Assembly (NCBI GenBank): GCA_041648735.1
Contig: JBAZOO010000021.1
Location: 1 to 62,979 of the forward strand
Reading direction: 5' to 3'
Length of the DNA: 62,979 nt
Origin: JBAZOO01 sp041648735
Lineage (GTDB): Bacteria > Verrucomicrobiota > Lentisphaeria > Oligosphaerales > CAITYL01
Part shown: positions 55,794 through 62,793 of the stretch, in pieces
How positions within the stretch are numbered: position 1 is the first letter of the stretch
Layout: every line of letters starts with the position of its first letter
Made by a program: the position numbers and the translations under genes
Notes under the pieces: model-generated
Seen by the model: only the letters and a program-made list of their open reading frames with translations
Databases searched by the model: none
Told to the model about the DNA's origin: nothing

Positions 55794-57637
55794 GGGATGT
55801 TCTCCGTCTTGCGCCTTGAACGCTTCGGCACAATCAGCCCTAACTCCACAAACCGCGGAGTGTCGCAGGCCAGCGCGTAGCGCCCGCCATGGCCGGGGCC
55901 GTGTCGCGTCTTGCCGATGATGAGCGTCCGGTCATGGTTCACCGGCCTCGGCCCGGTGGCGGAGTACACCTCCGATTCGGTCATCGGGTGCCTGTCCAAC
56001 AGCATCACCGTGTGCACTAACCGGCCTATCGCCGCCGCGCCCTGCAAATCCTCCGTCGTCAACTGGACGCTGGCGTTCGTGCCCGGCCGCTTGCGGCTGT
56101 GGACCACCAGCAGAATCGTCGCCTGCGAGTCGCTGGCGATGCCGACCAGCCTGCGGATGAAGGCCGTCTCTGCTTTCCACTCGTCGTACCCGCCGAAGTC
56201 TATCTGCGCGAGCGGATCGACCGCCACCAACCGCGCTTCTTTCACCGACCGCCGCACCCAGTCGAGCACCAAGTCCGGCCCGAGTTCCGGCACTTCTCCG
56301 CCCACCGGCATCCGGGGGTTGTCGGCAACCCAGCCTGTCACCGCGCGAATGGTCTCACGGTGCTGGTCCAGCGTGCCTATCCGTTCTGCGGCGGTCTCCT
56401 TGTCGTCGGCCAGTGGCGACCATGTGTTGGCCAAGAACGTCAGTGCGCGGCGTTCCCACTCCGCCCTGTTGCCCTCCATCGGCAGCAGGCGCCAGTCGAA
56501 TCCCGCCGAGCGGGCCGCCATGACGATCTGGAGCACGAACAGGCTCTTGCCGTAGCCGGGAGGGCCGCCCAGCACCACCACCGTCCCCGGCCGGAAACCG
56601 CCAATCGCCCAACTTACTCCGTCCCAGGGCAGCGCGATCCCTCGCCGCTCACCGCGCAGTTCCGCTGCAAGTTCCAGGTCAAGGGCCAACTCGCCGGCCG
56701 GCTGCTCCGTGTGGCGGATCTCCTGGCGGGGCGGCGGGGCCGCTTGGCGCACCGCGTCGGCTTTGCACCCCGCCGGGTACTTGTGGTGGCGCTGCCCCGA
56801 CTTGATGCACTCCCGCAGCTCCACCTCCGGGAGCGGCGGGACATTCCGCGCGTTCCACCCGGCCAGCAGTGGCCACGCCTCCACCGCCGACAGGCCGAAG
56901 TCGTTGGTCAGCGCGGCGGACACCCGGAACGCCTCGCTGTTGCGCGTGCCCTCGCCCACCCCGGGCACCTTGTCGGTCCACAGCCCGGCGCGCCGCAACA
57001 GCCGCTCGCGGTCGGCGGTGTCAGCCCGCGGTACGGATGAGACGGGCGGCGCCTCCTGCTTCTGGCATGGCACCAAGGCCCGCAACTCCCGGAAGTCGTA
57101 CCGCCGGCCGGTGCGCGCCACTATCGAGCACGGCGCGGCCGGATGCTTGTGGTTCACAAAGCCGGGTAGCCGCAGGATTCGTGACGGGTTACGTACCGTC
57201 GGGTCGGAACCCAGCAGCGCGGCTAGGTCGCCCACCAGCGGGCAGAGCGCGGCGGGCGCCTCCGGAGCGTTCAGCCCCCAGTAGGCGTGTGTCCCGTGGC
57301 CAGAGTTCACGACCAGCGTAGGCTCCGGCATCCCTGCCGAGCGGATCAGTTCGCCGGCCCGCTCCGGGGTGATGCCGTCGAAGTCCGCCCACGCCACATG
57401 CCCGCGCCCCACGTCCTTGTCGGTGCCCTTCCCTTTTGCCGTCCGCGGCATGATCCCGGCGTACAGGTTCGCCCCGGACTGGTTCTCGGTGGCCAACTCG
57501 TTCGCCAGTCCGAACAACTCCACCGCCCGCACCCAGCGCCGCACCCCGCTGGCCGGCGGCAGCGGCCGGACCTCGATCAAGTCGTCGCCCCGCCACACCT
57601 CCTGCTGGTAGACTTCCAGTTCGTCGCCCGGGGTCAT
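55790..57637 (-). CDS. Primase-helicase fusion, 615 aa
   Basis: ATG at 57637 in an ATGA overlap with the initiator gene. The N-terminal part (about 1-170) fits RepB/archaeo-eukaryotic-type primases: acidic motif DFD at 85-87, SGHGTHAYW at 112-120 and SRILRLPG at about 152-159. A linker with a PriCT-like helical region follows. The C-terminal RecA-like helicase has a Walker A GGPPGYGKS (357-365) and a Walker B at VAVDPLAQ (D474). It would unwind and prime phage DNA for the host polymerase, as no phage polymerase is seen. Confidence 0.8.
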   Translation of the reverse strand: MTPGDELEVYQQEVWRGDDLIEVRPLPPASGVRRWVRAVELFGLANELATENQSGANLYAGIMPRTAKGKGTDKDVGRGHVAWADFDGITPERAGELIRSAGMPEPTLVVNSGHGTHAYWGLNAPEAPAALCPLVGDLAALLGSDPTVRNPSRILRLPGFVNHKHPAAPCSIVARTGRRYDFRELRALVPCQKQEAPPVSSVPRADTADRERLLRRAGLWTDKVPGVGEGTRNSEAFRVSAALTNDFGLSAVEAWPLLAGWNARNVPPLPEVELRECIKSGQRHHKYPAGCKADAVRQAAPPPRQEIRHTEQPAGELALDLELAAELRGERRGIALPWDGVSWAIGGFRPGTVVVLGGPPGYGKSLFVLQIVMAARSAGFDWRLLPMEGNRAEWERRALTFLANTWSPLADDKETAAERIGTLDQHRETIRAVTGWVADNPRMPVGGEVPELGPDLVLDWVRRSVKEARLVAVDPLAQIDFGGYDEWKAETAFIRRLVGIASDSQATILLVVHSRKRPGTNASVQLTTEDLQGAAAIGRLVHTVMLLDRHPMTESEVYSATGPRPVNHDRTLIIGKTRHGPGHGGRYALACDTPRFVELGLIVPKRSRRKTENIP

Positions 57638-58458
57638 ATCGCCACCCCCTTCGAACGAAGATGGGCCGCGTAGGCGTCCACCACCGCCTGCGGGGTCTCG
57701 GCCGGGATCGCGTCGGGGTCGGGAAGCGGTGGCAAGGCACTCAAGAGCTTCGGGATTTGCGACAGGAACACGCCTACCGAGCGCCCGGCCTCGCGGATGA
57801 AGTCCGTGTCGGTATCCCACCACTGGGCCAGCAGCCCGTCAAGCTCGTCGAGCGGGTAGACCTTCAGCGCCTCCTTGACCAGCTTGCCTTCCTTGCCGAA
57901 CTTGACCATGTACTTCCGCCCGACATGCTTCTCGAACGCCTCCGCGAAATGCCCGAGGAACTGGTGGACCGCGGAGCCCGATTCGGAGAGCTTCCTGCGC
58001 ACCACAGAAGCCGAAGGCTTCTCTTCCGAAGGAAGAATAGAACCCAACTCAGAACCCAAACCCAAACCCATAGCCCGGGTCCCGGGCTTATTCGGTCCGG
58101 GTTCCGCCCGGGTTCCGCCCGGGTCCGGGGCCGAAAATTCCGGTATCTTACTCGGCTTGAGGTACTTAGGTTTTTGATACATGCTCCACTTCGGCAGGTC
58201 CATGTAGTGACCATCACCGTACACTCTCACCAACCCTGCTGCATTCAACTCATTTCTGAGAACAATCACGCGCCGAAGTGTCATTTTTCGATCGAGTGGG
58301 AACACATCTGCCTTCAAAAGCTCCGGCTCTGCGCGTCTGCGGCCGTAGTCATCGGACGTGGTTATGACGCCGATGTAGAGCAGCCGGGCCTTGTCCGAAA
58401 GCGAGCAGAAACGCTCATCCCGCCAGATGCTCGGGTAGATGAATCGCTGGATGCTCAT
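57634..58458 (-). CDS. Replication initiator/replisome organiser, 274 aa
   Basis: ATG at 58458 in an ATGA overlap. The opening (IYPSIWRDERFCSLSDKARLLYIG) and the following LVRVYGDGHYMDLPKW segment are typical of phage initiators with an N-terminal winged helix. The centre (about 110-140) is Gly/Pro-rich and coded by repeats (see 58040-58200). The C-terminal half is helical, likely for loading the helicase encoded next. In several phages the origin lies inside such a gene. Confidence 0.75.
   Translation of the reverse strand: MSIQRFIYPSIWRDERFCSLSDKARLLYIGVITTSDDYGRRRAEPELLKADVFPLDRKMTLRRVIVLRNELNAAGLVRVYGDGHYMDLPKWSMYQKPKYLKPSKIPEFSAPDPGGTRAEPGPNKPGTRAMGLGLGSELGSILPSEEKPSASVVRRKLSESGSAVHQFLGHFAEAFEKHVGRKYMVKFGKEGKLVKEALKVYPLDELDGLLAQWWDTDTDFIREAGRSVGVFLSQIPKLLSALPPLPDPDAIPAETPQAVVDAYAAHLRSKGVAI
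58040..58200. other. Candidate replication origin inside the initiator gene
   Basis: Repeats of CCGGGTTCCGC (11 bp) start at 58097 and 58108, with a partial third at 58119. A palindrome AGCCCGGG-T-CCCGGGCT (58072-58088) and CCCAAA repeats (58042-58070) lie beside them. The adjoining 58131-58330 is unusually AT-rich for this genome. Iterons next to an AT-rich stretch within the initiator gene recall the lambda O arrangement. Position only; no functional evidence. Confidence 0.45.
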
Positions 58459-58862
58459 TGGACCGCATCCCTATTCGCCACCACTTCGCTCATCTCGGCG
58501 AAGGCGTCCAGCACACAGTCCGGGGCATCGCCGTTGTCGGCCATGAAACACCATGTCGCCCGGATCAGCACGTCAACCCACGGGATCAAGCATCGAATCT
58601 GGCGTGTGGACAGGTGCCCGAGCTTCTCGCGGAGCTCGTCGGTAGCCTCCTGGCGGGTCTCGTGGCACGGTTCACACAGGGTGTGCAGGGATTCGTCCGG
58701 GTACTCCCAGGGCTCACGGCCGCGGACGTAGTAGGCGTGGTGGACGTTCAGCGTCTGATCGGAGGCACCGCACTCCACGCACCGGAATTCATCCCGCTGC
58801 ATAACCTCCAACCGCTTCTTCTGCCAGCGCGGGTCTTTCAGCTTCTCAGAATAGGTGGACAT
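58455..58862 (-). CDS. HNH-type protein, 135 aa
   Basis: ATG at 58862 with TGGAGG upstream. An N-terminal YSEKLKDPRWQKKR helix, then an HNH-like zinc core: CVEC (about 28-31), VHH (40-42), and LCEPCHE (about 62-68). This compact form is frequent next to phage replication genes and may act as a nicking or homing nuclease. The rest is helical. First gene after the structured leader at 58887-58984. Confidence 0.75.
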   Translation of the reverse strand: MSTYSEKLKDPRWQKKRLEVMQRDEFRCVECGASDQTLNVHHAYYVRGREPWEYPDESLHTLCEPCHETRQEATDELREKLGHLSTRQIRCLIPWVDVLIRATWCFMADNGDAPDCVLDAFAEMSEVVANRDAVQ

Positions 58863-58965
58863 GGAAGCGCCTCCACAGAAGGCAGGCCAAGCCGTGCCGC
58901 ATGGAGCGCCGAACGAGGGACGAGGCCCACGTCTTCTCCAGTGCGGACACGGCTTGGTCTACCAT
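58846..58965 (-). CDS. Leader ORF within RNA copy 1, 39 aa
   Basis: ATG at 58965 follows AGGGG by six bases. The ribosome site and start lie in the first loop of the structured leader, and the ORF crosses both later stem strands and ends inside the HNH gene start. A translating ribosome would open the stems. Its SLVRR region resembles the LLVRT of the leader ORF at 61739-61834. Confidence 0.45.
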   Translation of the reverse strand: MVDQAVSALEKTWASSLVRRSMRHGLACLLWRRFHVHLF

Positions 58966-58984
58966 CTGAGTCCCCTCGTTCGGC
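58887..58984 (-). ncRNA. Leader RNA with interleaved stems, copy 1 (replication operon)
   Basis: Perfect pairings 58973-58984 with 58908-58919 (12 bp), and 58948-58957 with 58887-58896 (10 bp), in alternating order. The first paired base is 7 bases after the -10 box, at about +1. The first strand is followed by GGACTCAG. Strand gaps (15, 28 and 11 bases) almost equal those of copy 2 (15, 26 and 8), although the stem sequences are unrelated. Confidence 0.75.
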
Positions 58985-58990
58985 ATCGGT

Positions 58991-59019
58991 ATTCTACCTC
59001 ACCCGCGCCCTAGAGTCAA
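58991..59019 (-). promoter_or_regulatory. Promoter of the replication operon
   Basis: On the minus strand TTGACT (59019-59014), a 17-base spacer and TAGAAT (58996-58991). The spacer end GTGAGG is shared with the promoter at 61863-61891. It overlaps the 3' end of the upstream gene. Confidence 0.8.
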
Positions 59020-59235
59020 GGGCTTTCTGTACGGCTCCAGCGCGTCCCACGTCTGCCAGTCGATCTGCACCTCGGTGTAATGCATCCGGCGGTCGGGCAT
59101 GACCTGCCCGCTGGTGGCCACGTCGCGGAGCAGCTCCGTCAGCCGCGCGACCTCGGCCTCGGCCTTCAGCAAGTCCTCCTCCCACACGCACATCACGCCG
59201 TTAGCTTCAAAACGTCTCGGGAGCATGTCGCTCAT
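58999..59235 (-). CDS. Hypothetical coiled-coil protein, 78 aa
   Basis: ATG at 59235 in the junction cassette. Residues of about 18-42 (LLKAEAEVARLTELLRDVA) form a short coiled coil; the C-terminal part is aromatic. Last gene of operon 2. Its stop lies inside the replication promoter. Confidence 0.65.
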   Translation of the reverse strand: MSDMLPRRFEANGVMCVWEEDLLKAEAEVARLTELLRDVATSGQVMPDRRMHYTEVQIDWQTWDALEPYRKPLTLGRG

Positions 59236-59543
59236 CGCCCGGCTTCCTCAATCGTTTTCGACAACCTTTCTGCGTCGCGCACCTGCTCCGCGGCGAAGCT
59301 GCGAAGCGCGCTTGATAGTTGGTGCCGATGCGCCAACACAAATCTGGCGTACTTCATAAAGCCCTCGCATCGGCAGACATGAACCACGCGAACGCCTGCG
59401 AGATAGCCGACGCTCACCGAGTCATCGAAGTTGCCCGTGTCCCCGTACTTCTGGCCACAGAATCCACAGGTGGCCTCGTCGGTTCCGCCGTCGCAGACAG
59501 CATCCATGAGGGCTTCCGCCATGTTTGCCAATTCGTCGCTCAT
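59232..59543 (-). CDS. Hypothetical protein with zinc pair, 103 aa
   Basis: ATG at 59543 in the junction cassette. CGFC near residue 26 and CRC near residue 58 may hold one zinc; the C-terminal 45 residues are helical, ending EEAGR. No family is recognised. Confidence 0.65.
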   Translation of the reverse strand: MSDELANMAEALMDAVCDGGTDEATCGFCGQKYGDTGNFDDSVSVGYLAGVRVVHVCRCEGFMKYARFVLAHRHQLSSALRSFAAEQVRDAERLSKTIEEAGR

Positions 59544-59785
59544 CGCCCGGCCTCCTTCTCGCCGGCCAGGACGCCAAGCGTACCGGCCTTCTGCTTGCTG
59601 ACCGCTGTCGTCCGGAACTCGCGCCCAGCCTCCATCTCATGCTTCCTGCGATCCTCTGCCTCCGCCTCTACGCGCGCGGCCTCGTTGAGCGGCGCGCGAG
59701 TGTCACAGCCACAGCAGCGGCCGACACTGCCGACTTGGCCGCACACCGTGCATCTCCAGCGTGGGGTGTCCTGATTCTCGTTCAT
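59540..59785 (-). CDS. Zinc-ribbon protein, 81 aa
   Basis: ATG at 59785 in the junction cassette. CTVC and CCGC (about residues 12-29) make a zinc ribbon. The rest is a charged helix (EAEAEDRRKHEME). It might contact nucleic acid. It ends KEAGR. Confidence 0.65.
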   Translation of the reverse strand: MNENQDTPRWRCTVCGQVGSVGRCCGCDTRAPLNEAARVEAEAEDRRKHEMEAGREFRTTAVSKQKAGTLGVLAGEKEAGR

Positions 59786-60129
59786 CGCCCGGCCCTCCGC
59801 TTCTGCACCTCGCCGACCTCGACGTGGCGGCAACCAAACCGCTTGCGGGTGGCTTCGTCGCAGGCCACAAAGTTGCAGAGTGCCTCGCGACCGGCGCACA
59901 CCCACACCTCGCCCAGCACCCGCCCCGGCCGGCGGGCCTTGCGGCAGGAGGGGATGCGGATTGCGCGGTTGAGCGCGTTCCATCCAGACCGGGTCAGCCG
60001 GCAGACGTGCCCCATCGCGCATCCGTGTGTGTGGCATCCAACCGATTGATTCTGCGGCAGGCCGGTCAGGCTCCCGACAAATGGCGCCTTCCCGCACAGC
60101 GCGCACCGCTCCATCTTCTGCTTGCTCAC
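59782..60129 (-). CDS. Lar-like zinc protein with KARRPGRVL module, 115 aa
   Basis: ATG at 60129. CALC near the N-terminus, a later Cys pair and the SGWNALNRA segment recall Lar restriction-alleviation proteins (CPxC zinc core plus a WN motif), which modulate host type I restriction. The C-terminal half (KARRPGRVLGEVWV...CRHVEV) is the module shared with the gene at 53700-54029. The Lar match is weak in the zinc core, so the role is tentative. Confidence 0.6.
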   Translation of the reverse strand: MSKQKMERCALCGKAPFVGSLTGLPQNQSVGCHTHGCAMGHVCRLTRSGWNALNRAIRIPSCRKARRPGRVLGEVWVCAGREALCNFVACDEATRKRFGCRHVEVGEVQKRRAGR

Positions 60130-60395
60130 TTCCCACCTCCCGCAATGCGCTCCAGCGCGGCCAAGAACCCGGCGGTGCGCTCCTGGTCAAAGTCGCATCG
60201 CTGTTCGGCACCAAAGCGTTCCGCCTCCATATCCAGCAGGCGGGCGGAGTCGGCCAGCGCCTCCAGGTCTGCGCCCAGCGGGTCTTTGCGGCTGTAGGTG
60301 TCCGCCGCGGCGCGAATCGCGTCCTTGACCTCCGCGAAGATGCGGTCGGCGTCGGGGCCGGGCTTCAGTTCGATGGGCAGCACGATCAGCATCAT
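60126..60395 (-). CDS. Hypothetical protein, 89 aa
   Basis: ATG at 60395 (a second ATG follows directly). Helical and acidic throughout, with no Cys-based zinc site (one Cys only). It is coupled to the next gene. No family is recognised. Confidence 0.65.
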   Translation of the reverse strand: MMLIVLPIELKPGPDADRIFAEVKDAIRAAADTYSRKDPLGADLEALADSARLLDMEAERFGAEQRCDFDQERTAGFLAALERIAGGGK

Positions 60396-60405
60396 GGCTC
60401 ACTCC

Positions 60406-60648
60406 TCACAGGTCCGGCAGAGCGTCAACCTCCGCCTCGCTCATCCAGCAGGACTCAATCCACACGCGGTCGATGTCCCCCGGCGAGTCATGTGGCCGCT
60501 CTGCCGCCCACTCGCGCAGCATCTCGCACGCCACGTCTATGTCCTGGACTACGCTGGTGTGGTCGCCGTCAGACAGCTTCGCGCACAGGCGGAATCGTAG
60601 GCGCAGGTCGTCAACTTTGAATTGCGGCGGGTCTTCGTCTATGCGCAT
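60406..60648 (-). CDS. Hypothetical protein, 80 aa
   Basis: ATG at 60648. Acidic, with a central beta strand (RLRFRLCAKL) and helical C-terminus. No family is recognised. Confidence 0.65.
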   Translation of the reverse strand: MRIDEDPPQFKVDDLRLRFRLCAKLSDGDHTSVVQDIDVACEMLREWAAERPHDSPGDIDRVWIESCWMSEAEVDALPDL

Positions 60649-60651
60649 GGC

Positions 60652-60810
60652 TCACTCCTCAATCCGGTAGGCTGGCGGCCGGGCTGCCGCAGGCTTCTCG
60701 CGCACCCGACGCTTGCGCCGACGTAGCGGGACGTATGGTGGCGCACCACCGCCCTGCACCCGCACACCGCCGCGCCAGCCAAACCCGGTCACTTCAATCG
60801 TCCCACACAT
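60652..60810 (-). CDS. Basic micro-protein, 52 aa
   Basis: ATG at 60810 overlaps the upstream gene by 17 bases. A GTG at 60792, one base after that gene's stop, is an equally good start giving 46 residues. Gly-rich, then strongly Arg/Lys-rich, so it may bind nucleic acid. Confidence 0.5.
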   Translation of the reverse strand: MCGTIEVTGFGWRGGVRVQGGGAPPYVPLRRRKRRVREKPAAARPPAYRIEE

Positions 60811-61141
60811 TGCCGAAATCCGCCGGGGCGTCCTCGACCGCCCACCACGTATTCTGATTCGTTCCCAATTCCTTGCACACCCGCGCCTCACCGTTCCGCA
60901 CTACGTGGAGCTTGTCGCGCAGCTCCGGCAGGCGGCGGCTCGCGTCGTAGCGGTCGATGCCGATGAGCGCGGCTATCTCCGGGGCGGTGCAGCCGGGATG
61001 GACCGTCACCGCACGCCAAAGCATACGCCGCTGACCGGCGGCCTTGCCGGAGCCTTCAACCAGCATGGCCGCCTCCCGCGAGGTCTCCGGACCGTGCTTC
61101 TTGTAGGACGCCCAGGAGAGTTCAAGCTGATCGCCGGTCAC
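60794..61141 (-). CDS. Winged-helix DNA-binding protein, 115 aa
   Basis: ATG at 61141 in an ATGA overlap. Residues of about 45-85 (TAPEIAALIGIDRYDASRRLPEL) form a clear helix-turn-helix with a following beta wing (LHVVRNGEARVC). Small phage proteins of this type often regulate early genes or take part in replication initiation. It is one of only two clear DNA-binding regulators besides the sigma factor. Confidence 0.7.
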   Translation of the reverse strand: MTGDQLELSWASYKKHGPETSREAAMLVEGSGKAAGQRRMLWRAVTVHPGCTAPEIAALIGIDRYDASRRLPELRDKLHVVRNGEARVCKELGTNQNTWWAVEDAPADFGNVWDD

Positions 61142-61737
61142 AGCCCGGCCTCCGCCAGCATCCGCTCCAGCTCGGCGTTCTGCCCCTCTCTGGCCGCCTC
61201 CCCGGCCGCCGCCCCGGCCGCCGCCCAGGCCGCCTCCCAGGCCGCCGCCCTGGCCTCCCCGGCCGCCCTGGCCGCCCAGGCCGCCTCCCCGGCCGCCGCC
61301 CGTTCTTCATCGGGGATGTTCGCGCCGGCCGCCATGGCGGCGGCGAGGTCGCAGGCCCACAAGCAGGCATCTCGCTGATCCTCGGTCAGCCCGCCGCCGT
61401 GCCGCTCCAGCGCCCGATACGCGCAGGCCGCCGCAAACTCGCGGAGGATAGCCGTTGCGTCGATAGGCCCGGCGATGACCGTCCGCGTCTCCGCGCATAC
61501 CTTGTTGGCGTCCTCTATCGTCTTGCCGCCCAGCCGCACCCGCGCCACCCACGGCCCCGGCGCGTAGCCCAGCGCGTCGATAGCGCGCCGGCTGGCGTGG
61601 TAGCCGGCGGAGCACATGCCCAGCGCGCCGTAGTGCCGCAGAGTCACGCCCTTGGCGGGGCACGGCCGACCGTCGCGCAGGACGGGCTTGTCGTCGTGGT
61701 CGGCCATGAAGTGCCATGCATGGATCGTCTTGGTCAT
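61138..61737 (-). CDS. Ala/Trp-repeat protein B, 199 aa
   Basis: ATG at 61737 after GGAGG, one base beyond the leader ORF's TGA. Residues 1-about 90 are a conserved-looking head (AWHFMADH, SAGYHASRRAIDALGYAPGPWVARVRLGG) known from many phages. About 95-150 match protein A (REFAAACAYRALE, DACLWACD, EERAAAG). An Ala/Trp/Glu repeat of about 30 residues follows. Protein A lacks this head. The function is unknown. First gene after the leader at 61760-61858. Confidence 0.7.
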   Translation of the reverse strand: MTKTIHAWHFMADHDDKPVLRDGRPCPAKGVTLRHYGALGMCSAGYHASRRAIDALGYAPGPWVARVRLGGKTIEDANKVCAETRTVIAGPIDATAILREFAAACAYRALERHGGGLTEDQRDACLWACDLAAAMAAGANIPDEERAAAGEAAWAARAAGEARAAAWEAAWAAAGAAAGEAAREGQNAELERMLAEAGL

Positions 61738-61738
61738 G

Positions 61739-61834
61739 TCAGCCTCCTACGGTCACGGGCAGAGCAGCCGCGCGGAAGGTGCGGACCAAGAGCGAGGCTC
61801 TCGGGTTTCTTCGCGCAACGGCTGCTCTGTCCAT
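61739..61834 (-). CDS. Leader ORF within RNA copy 2, 31 aa
   Basis: ATG at 61834 lies nine bases after GAGG in the first loop of the structured leader. The TGA is in the ribosome site of the next gene, one base before its ATG, so translation of the two would be coupled. The peptide shares ASLLVR with ASSLVR of the leader ORF at 58846-58965. Confidence 0.45.
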   Translation of the reverse strand: MDRAAVARRNPRASLLVRTFRAAALPVTVGG

Positions 61835-61858
61835 GTCCGAAGTCCTCTTGGTCCGCAC
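61760..61858 (-). ncRNA. Leader RNA with interleaved stems, copy 2
   Basis: Perfect pairings 61845-61858 with 61779-61792 (14 bp), and 61819-61829 with 61760-61770 (11 bp), in alternating order. The first paired base lies 5 bases after the -10 box. The first strand is followed by GACTTCGG. Spacing closely matches copy 1, while none of the paired sequences is shared. Confidence 0.75.
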
Positions 61859-61862
61859 ATGC

Positions 61863-61891
61863 AAAATACCTCACGCGCGGAGCGAAGTCAA
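61863..61891 (-). promoter_or_regulatory. Promoter of early operon 2
   Basis: On the minus strand TTGACT (61891-61886), a 17-base spacer and TATTTT (61868-61863). The TGA of the upstream gene is part of the -35 box. The spacer ends GTGAGG, as in the replication promoter. Confidence 0.75.
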
Positions 61892-62232
61892 GCCGATTGT
61901 GCGGATTTCTGCGCGGCGAGTTCCTTGTCAAGCTCCGGCCAGCAGTCGCCGGAGAGGGTCTGCGTGGAGTGGAGGCCCGAGAAGCCCTGGCCGCCGACCA
62001 CCCGCTTGACCACCAGGATCGGCGGATGGACCTCGACGGCCCGGAACTCGGTCATGTCCACCGGCAGGTAGGCGGCCGCACCGCCCACATGGTCCGGCAC
62101 GCCCTTCTGTAGCCACGAGAACGGCAGGATGCGCAACGGCACCCCGGCCCTCATACACGAACCCATCACCATGTGCGCGTCCGCCCAGCAGGACTCGCTG
62201 GCGCACAGGTAGGCGTCGATGGAGAGAATCAC
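61888..62232 (-). CDS. Hypothetical protein, 114 aa
   Basis: GTG at 62232 in a GTGA overlap. Two Cys near the N-terminus (CASESCW), a hydrophobic middle (VPLRILPFSWL) and a beta-rich centre (FRAVEVHPPILVVKRV). Probably soluble. Last gene of the early operon that starts at 7263. No family is recognised. Confidence 0.65.
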   Translation of the reverse strand: MILSIDAYLCASESCWADAHMVMGSCMRAGVPLRILPFSWLQKGVPDHVGGAAAYLPVDMTEFRAVEVHPPILVVKRVVGGQGFSGLHSTQTLSGDCWPELDKELAAQKSAQSA

Positions 62233-62435
62233 TTCTCCACCCCGAAGTGGTGCGCGTCGCAGGCGTAGAAGGCGGCGTTGTGCCCGATGATGCTGCACAG
62301 CCGCTTCTTCTGCGCGTCTGTCATGCCCTTGACGGGCCGGAGCACGTACCCCAGGTCGTCCGCAACGAGGCGCTCGACTTCCTTCCAGAGCCTCGGGTAC
62401 TGCTTCTTGAGAAACCGCATCGTCACCTTCGCCAT
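62229..62435 (-). CDS. Hypothetical protein, 68 aa
   Basis: ATG at 62435 after a GGAGG-CTGA junction of the second type (also at 51932 and 61737). Basic N-terminus (MRFLKKQYPRLWKE), helical, with Cys/His near the end (CDAHHFG). No family is recognised. Confidence 0.65.
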   Translation of the reverse strand: MAKVTMRFLKKQYPRLWKEVERLVADDLGYVLRPVKGMTDAQKKRLCSIIGHNAAFYACDAHHFGVEK

Positions 62436-62436
62436 G

Positions 62437-62790
62437 TCAGCCCTCCTTCTTCTCGAACCGTAACGGGAAGCAGGCCACGACTCGCACAGCGAAGTCATGG
62501 AAGCGCTTGCCCGCGTACTTGCCGTCCTTCTCTTTCTCGTAGTCGTCCGGGAAACACTGGTACTCTTGGCGGCCCGCCTTGCGCCGGCACCGGCAGCCCA
62601 AGCAGTCGACCCGCAAGCCCTCTTCGGTCTTGGGCCGGCCCCCAGGCTTGGGGTCTCGCCGCGACCACGTTACGACACGGAACATCCCGCGTCGCAGGTC
62701 GGACGGTCTTGCGTCCTTGTGCTTGCGCGGGTCCGGCTTGGACCGTACCGTCATGGTCGCCCCGCAGTGGAACGTCACCAGGTAACTCAC
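62437..62790 (-). CDS. Basic cysteine-containing protein, 117 aa
   Basis: GTG or ATG-type start at 62790. Rich in Lys and Arg; CLGCRC and a later Cys may bind a metal. Beta-like ends (YLVTFHCGATMTV, FAVRVVACFPLRF). Possibly nucleic-acid binding. No family is recognised. Confidence 0.65.
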   Translation of the reverse strand: MSYLVTFHCGATMTVRSKPDPRKHKDARPSDLRRGMFRVVTWSRRDPKPGGRPKTEEGLRVDCLGCRCRRKAGRQEYQCFPDDYEKEKDGKYAGKRFHDFAVRVVACFPLRFEKKEG

Positions 62791-62793
62791 GGA

